Positions 22,403 to 25,011 of a DNA stretch of 25,011 nt are shown here, piece after piece (position 1 is the stretch's first letter; every line of letters starts with the position of its first letter). The position numbers and the translations under genes are program-made. The DNA is from Halobacteriovorax sp. (GTDB lineage: Bacteria > Bdellovibrionota > Bacteriovoracia > Bacteriovoracales > Bacteriovoracaceae), in NCBI GenBank assembly GCA_002686115.1, contig NZAF01000090.1, forward strand, positions 1 through 25,011, written 5' to 3'. Under the pieces are notes generated by a model, which was not told the DNA's origin, made no database searches, and worked only from the letters and a program-made list of their open reading frames with translations.

Positions 22403-22933
22403 ATGAATATAGAATTAAAAAAAATAGATATTAATGACTCAAAAACTATAGACTCTTATCTAAAATGGGAAAATGACCAAAATCTTACTCATCTCATAAT
22501 ACCTATAAGATCTAAAGACCAAGAGAAACACAAAACAACTAAAGAAAGTATTTTAGAGTTCTTTAAAAATCATCCTGATAGACAAGAGATGACTTATATT
22601 ATTTATGATAATGAAACTGCTATTGGAAATGTTAATTACTATATTGATCCACCCCACCTACATAAAAAAATTAACAATACTGCATGGATTGGTCTTACCA
22701 TTGGAGAGAAGGATTACTGGGGAACTGGTGCCGCATTTGAAGCAATGACATTACTCGAAGAAATCTTTGCCTCTAAAAAGATAAAAAGAATGGAACTTGG
22801 AGTTTTTGAATTTAATACACGTGCCATCAAATTCTATGAAAAATTGGGTTTTAAAAAAATTGGAGAAATTAAAAACTTCACTTATTGGGATGATCGATTT
22901 TGGAATGATATTAGAATGGAGAAGAATCTATAG
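22403..22933 (+). CDS. GNAT-family N-acetyltransferase (RimJ/RimL-like)
   Basis: The 176-residue protein has the GNAT core: AWIGLTIGEKDYWGTGAAFEAM (94-115) contains the acetyl-CoA loop (W-G-T-G-A-A) and NTRAIKFYEKLGFKKIGE (138-155) the C-terminal motif. The terminal DDRFWNDIRMEK matches RimJ/RimL/SpeG-type members, which acetylate ribosomal protein N-termini or polyamines. Substrate unknown. Its ATG follows the preceding stop directly (TAGATG). A weak hairpin (GATGA...TCATC) in the 40-base gap to the next gene may end transcription. Confidence 0.85.
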   Translation: MNIELKKIDINDSKTIDSYLKWENDQNLTHLIIPIRSKDQEKHKTTKESILEFFKNHPDRQEMTYIIYDNETAIGNVNYYIDPPHLHKKINNTAWIGLTIGEKDYWGTGAAFEAMTLLEEIFASKKIKRMELGVFEFNTRAIKFYEKLGFKKIGEIKNFTYWDDRFWNDIRMEKNL

Positions 22934-22973
22934 TGAGTTTAATCGTTTAGGATCTTGTTGATGAAGTTTCATC

Positions 22974-23369
22974 TTACTCACATTCTTGATCGGGCCTAGG
23001 GTTTGATGCTGAGTAAACTTTTTTGACAAAGTCCTCTAAAACAGGCTCCCCTTTCACATCATCTAAGAGCCAATTTCTAACATAGTACTGATCAAGCTTC
23101 TTTGCTGCTGCACAGGCCTGTGCCTCAGAGCGGTATTGAACGACAATCATCTCAACGAGACGAATCTTAAATCTCTTAGGAGACATGGGTATACAACCCT
23201 CTGGATACATACCGCAATTAATTGAATCGGCCTTATCCTTAACTCTTACCTCTTCAATACTCTTATCAAAGTCATAGGCCATCTGAAACATTTGCATAGG
23301 AGTATATGTTTTACTCTCCGAGCAAGAAAGAAGTATTAATGAGAATACTAGGAAGATGATATTTTTCAT
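22974..23369 (-). CDS. Small lipoprotein of unknown function
   Basis: The 131-residue product has a lipobox LLSC (lipid-modified C16) after MKNIIFLVFSLI. The mature domain is helical with cysteines at CGMYPEGC and at the end (QECE) and in ACAAAKK, so disulfides are possible. No known domain is seen; the alternation of charged helices suggests a periplasmic, membrane-tethered helical protein. No Shine-Dalgarno sequence is present and TATACT ends six bases before the ATG, so the mRNA is probably leaderless. Confidence 0.75.
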   Translation of the reverse strand: MKNIIFLVFSLILLSCSESKTYTPMQMFQMAYDFDKSIEEVRVKDKADSINCGMYPEGCIPMSPKRFKIRLVEMIVVQYRSEAQACAAAKKLDQYYVRNWLLDDVKGEPVLEDFVKKVYSASNPRPDQECE

Positions 23370-23375
23370 AATATC

Positions 23376-23381
23376 AGTATA
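23376..23381 (-). promoter_or_regulatory. -10 hexamer of a possible leaderless promoter for the lipoprotein
   Basis: On the minus strand TATACT is followed by six bases (GATATT) and the ATG at 23369. It lies in the 37-base gap after the helicase gene. The -35 is not clear. Confidence 0.45.
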
Positions 23382-23406
23382 GCACAGGATAAGATCGACA
23401 AAAGAG

Positions 23407-24753
23407 CTATTTTCTCTTGTAGCGAGGTGATCTTCTTTTCGTTACTTTCTTAGTCACTTTGCTAGATTGTGAACCTCTTGAACCTCTTTGAGCTTTCTTA
23501 CCAGTCTTCTTACTTGCTTTCTTTGTGGCCTTCTTCGAAGTCTTCTTAGAGGCTTTTTTCGAAGCTTTGTTACTTGAACCAGAAGCTCCACCGCGAACAG
23601 CAATTGGTGAAATATTTAAAGCAGTTTGAGAGGCTATAGACTCATTAATTTTTAGAATGAGCTTTTGGTCTTTCTTAGTCACAAAGTTATAAACAAGACC
23701 TATCGTTCCATGCCTTCCTACTCTTCCGGCCCTGTGTACGTAGTAAACCGCTTCAAATGGAAGATCGTAATTTAATACCCACTTAAGCCCTTTAACATCA
23801 ATCCCACGGGCCATGATATCTGTTGTGACAAGGATACCACCCGACTTTCTAAAGTCACTCATGCGCCTTCTTCTAGCTTCTTCAGTGACATCACCGTGAA
23901 TGAGATAGATTTTTGATTTTAGTTTTTTCTCTTTTGAAATAGTCTCCATATACTTATGAACATCTTCTGCGATCTCTTTTTGGTTAGTAAAGATAACCCC
24001 AGAACCCTTTGCTTCACTTTCTAAAAATTGAGAGAGCATAGACTTTTTTTCTGTATACTCTAAAGAGATATTAAATGTTTCGATATTAGATGTTGTCTGA
24101 AGACTTGCTGAGTGGTGGATACGATTAAATTCATAACCAGAAAAAACGTTTGCTGTAAGTTCAGAAAAGTCTACTGGCTCAGTTGCTGAAAACATCGCCA
24201 CTTGCACCTTTGTCTTAATGAAGGACTTAATGGCCAGCATATCTTTAGTAAAACCCATTTCCATTAACTGATCAGCTTCATCAACTACAAGCATCTGTAA
24301 GCTTTTAAAGTTGATTTCTTTACTCTTTAGCATCGAGTGAAGTCTACCGGGAGTTGCGACAAGAATATCAAAAGAGCTCGACTTAAAACTTTGAACTCTT
24401 TTTCCTTTTTGTCCACCAACGGCACTCTTCACTCTAAGTTTTGCGTGGTGACTGATTTTCTTCGCCTCTGCACTTACCTGATGAGCAAGCTCTTTAATTG
24501 GTACAATAATCACGCACTGAGGAGAAGCTTTCTCCATATGTCTGCCCTCTTTTTCAAGAATTTTAAGTTTTTGAAAAACTGGCAAGAGATAACTAAGGGT
24601 CTTTCCACTACCCGTTTTTGATAAGACAATGAGATCATCTCCATCAATAAAAGGTGGAATCGATTTTTTTTGGATCTCTTTGGCACCCTTTATGTCATAT
24701 TCAGAAAAATATTCACCGAAAATTTCAGTCTCTAAGAGAGAATTAAAGCTCAT
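23407..24753 (-). CDS. DEAD-box ATP-dependent RNA helicase with a lysine-rich tail
   Basis: All DEAD-box motifs are present. The Q motif has Gln28; motif I is SKTGSGKT (45-52); Ia is PIKELA; Ib TPGR; II DEAD (158-161); III SAT (189-191). IV is GVIFTNQ (252-258), V TTDIMARGID (310-319) and VI HRAGRVGR (340-347). ATP binding and RNA unwinding are therefore expected; a RhlE-type role in ribosome assembly, mRNA turnover or cold growth is likely but not specified by the sequence. From about residue 388 the tail is a low-complexity basic region with repeated KASKK/KTSKK/KKAT units, then RGSRGS and a KR-rich end, probably binding RNA. The ribosome-binding site is weak (AGG about six bases before the start). 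Confidence 0.93.
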   Translation of the reverse strand: MSFNSLLETEIFGEYFSEYDIKGAKEIQKKSIPPFIDGDDLIVLSKTGSGKTLSYLLPVFQKLKILEKEGRHMEKASPQCVIIVPIKELAHQVSAEAKKISHHAKLRVKSAVGGQKGKRVQSFKSSSFDILVATPGRLHSMLKSKEINFKSLQMLVVDEADQLMEMGFTKDMLAIKSFIKTKVQVAMFSATEPVDFSELTANVFSGYEFNRIHHSASLQTTSNIETFNISLEYTEKKSMLSQFLESEAKGSGVIFTNQKEIAEDVHKYMETISKEKKLKSKIYLIHGDVTEEARRRRMSDFRKSGGILVTTDIMARGIDVKGLKWVLNYDLPFEAVYYVHRAGRVGRHGTIGLVYNFVTKKDQKLILKINESIASQTALNISPIAVRGGASGSSNKASKKASKKTSKKATKKASKKTGKKAQRGSRGSQSSKVTKKVTKRRSPRYKRK

Positions 24754-24892
24754 TTTATACCTACTTAAGTAATGTTTTGTAGCTTATCTCAATTAAAACT
24801 AAAAAGTTCAACAATGATGATAAATTATTCCTCCTATAAACATAATGCTGCTAGGCATAAAATGAATAAAAATCAAACTATTGGAGGTAGAG

Positions 24893-25011
24893 ATGAGGCT
24901 TTTTAAAAGCTTAAGGCCGCTTTTATTGACGGCACTAACGCTAGGCTCAAGCATGACCATGTCATATGACGTCGTTGAGAGAGCAACACTTATTGATGAC
25001 AGATTTAAAAC
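24893..25011 (+). CDS. 5' part of an exported protein (runs off the window)
   Basis: GGAGG (24883-24887) lies five bases before the ATG at 24893. Thirty-nine codons are visible before the window ends. Residues 1-24 form a signal peptide (MRLFKSLRPLLLTALTLGSS then MTMS), and the mature start YDVVERATLIDD follows. Too little remains to assign a family. A TATAAA hexamer (24835-24840) may be its -10; no convincing -35 is seen. Confidence 0.7.
   Translation, partial: MRLFKSLRPLLLTALTLGSSMTMSYDVVERATLIDDRFK

Overview
The window is AT-rich (roughly one third G+C), densely packed chromosomal DNA from a Gram-negative bacterium. Many small secreted proteins and lipoproteins, a secreted thermolysin-type protease, two DksA-family proteins, a DUF2452 protein and the general protein style suggest Bdellovibrionota, probably the Bacteriovorax/Halobacteriovorax lineage of predatory bacteria. 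That placement is inference; there is no rRNA or marker gene here. I see no tRNA, rRNA, CRISPR array, prophage or insertion sequence.

Layout. 1-2300: the tail of an upstream transcription unit, a SprT-like metalloprotein fused to DUF2786, and a convergent secreted M4 metallopeptidase. 2400-4150: a small unknown protein, queE (7-deazaguanine synthesis) and a DUF2452 protein, in convergent pairs that share a TTAA stop overlap. 4140-8000: a CPA2 cation/proton antiporter, an unannotated 22-residue membrane peptide, a DksA-like protein lacking zinc ligands, a NhaR-like LysR regulator and a secreted alpha/beta hydrolase. 8000-11630: a coupled helical/zinc-ribbon pair, a 726-residue secreted protein of unknown function and a ribosome-hibernation (S30AE) protein. 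11630-15660: a GNAT, then a minus-strand operon XRE-TerB regulator > NfeD > SPFH > SPFH > CsaA, preceded by three TGTACA boxes. 15970-19210: a lipoprotein with Ig-like, calcium-binding and formylglycine-enzyme-like (C-type lectin) domains, a small secreted protein, and a secreted protein of three exact 30-residue cysteine-knot repeats. 19230-20660: a palindromic repeat element, a canonical DksA and a secreted protein. 20720-22930: a zero-gap operon of truncated haemoglobin, an EreA/ChaN-like protein and a GNAT. 22970-25011: a lipoprotein, a DEAD-box helicase with a lysine-rich tail and the start of another exported protein.

Three things deserve most attention. The first is the conotoxin-like triple knottin at 18817-19212. 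The second is a dispersed GGTGCCACTAGAC element, seen three times and once as a complete hairpin. The third is a set of genes with no Shine-Dalgarno sequence whose start codon lies 5-7 bases after a good -10 hexamer, which suggests leaderless mRNAs and corrects two start codons. The SPFH/NfeD operon under a XRE-TerB regulator reads as a membrane-stress module, and the antiporter/NhaR-like pair as ion homeostasis.
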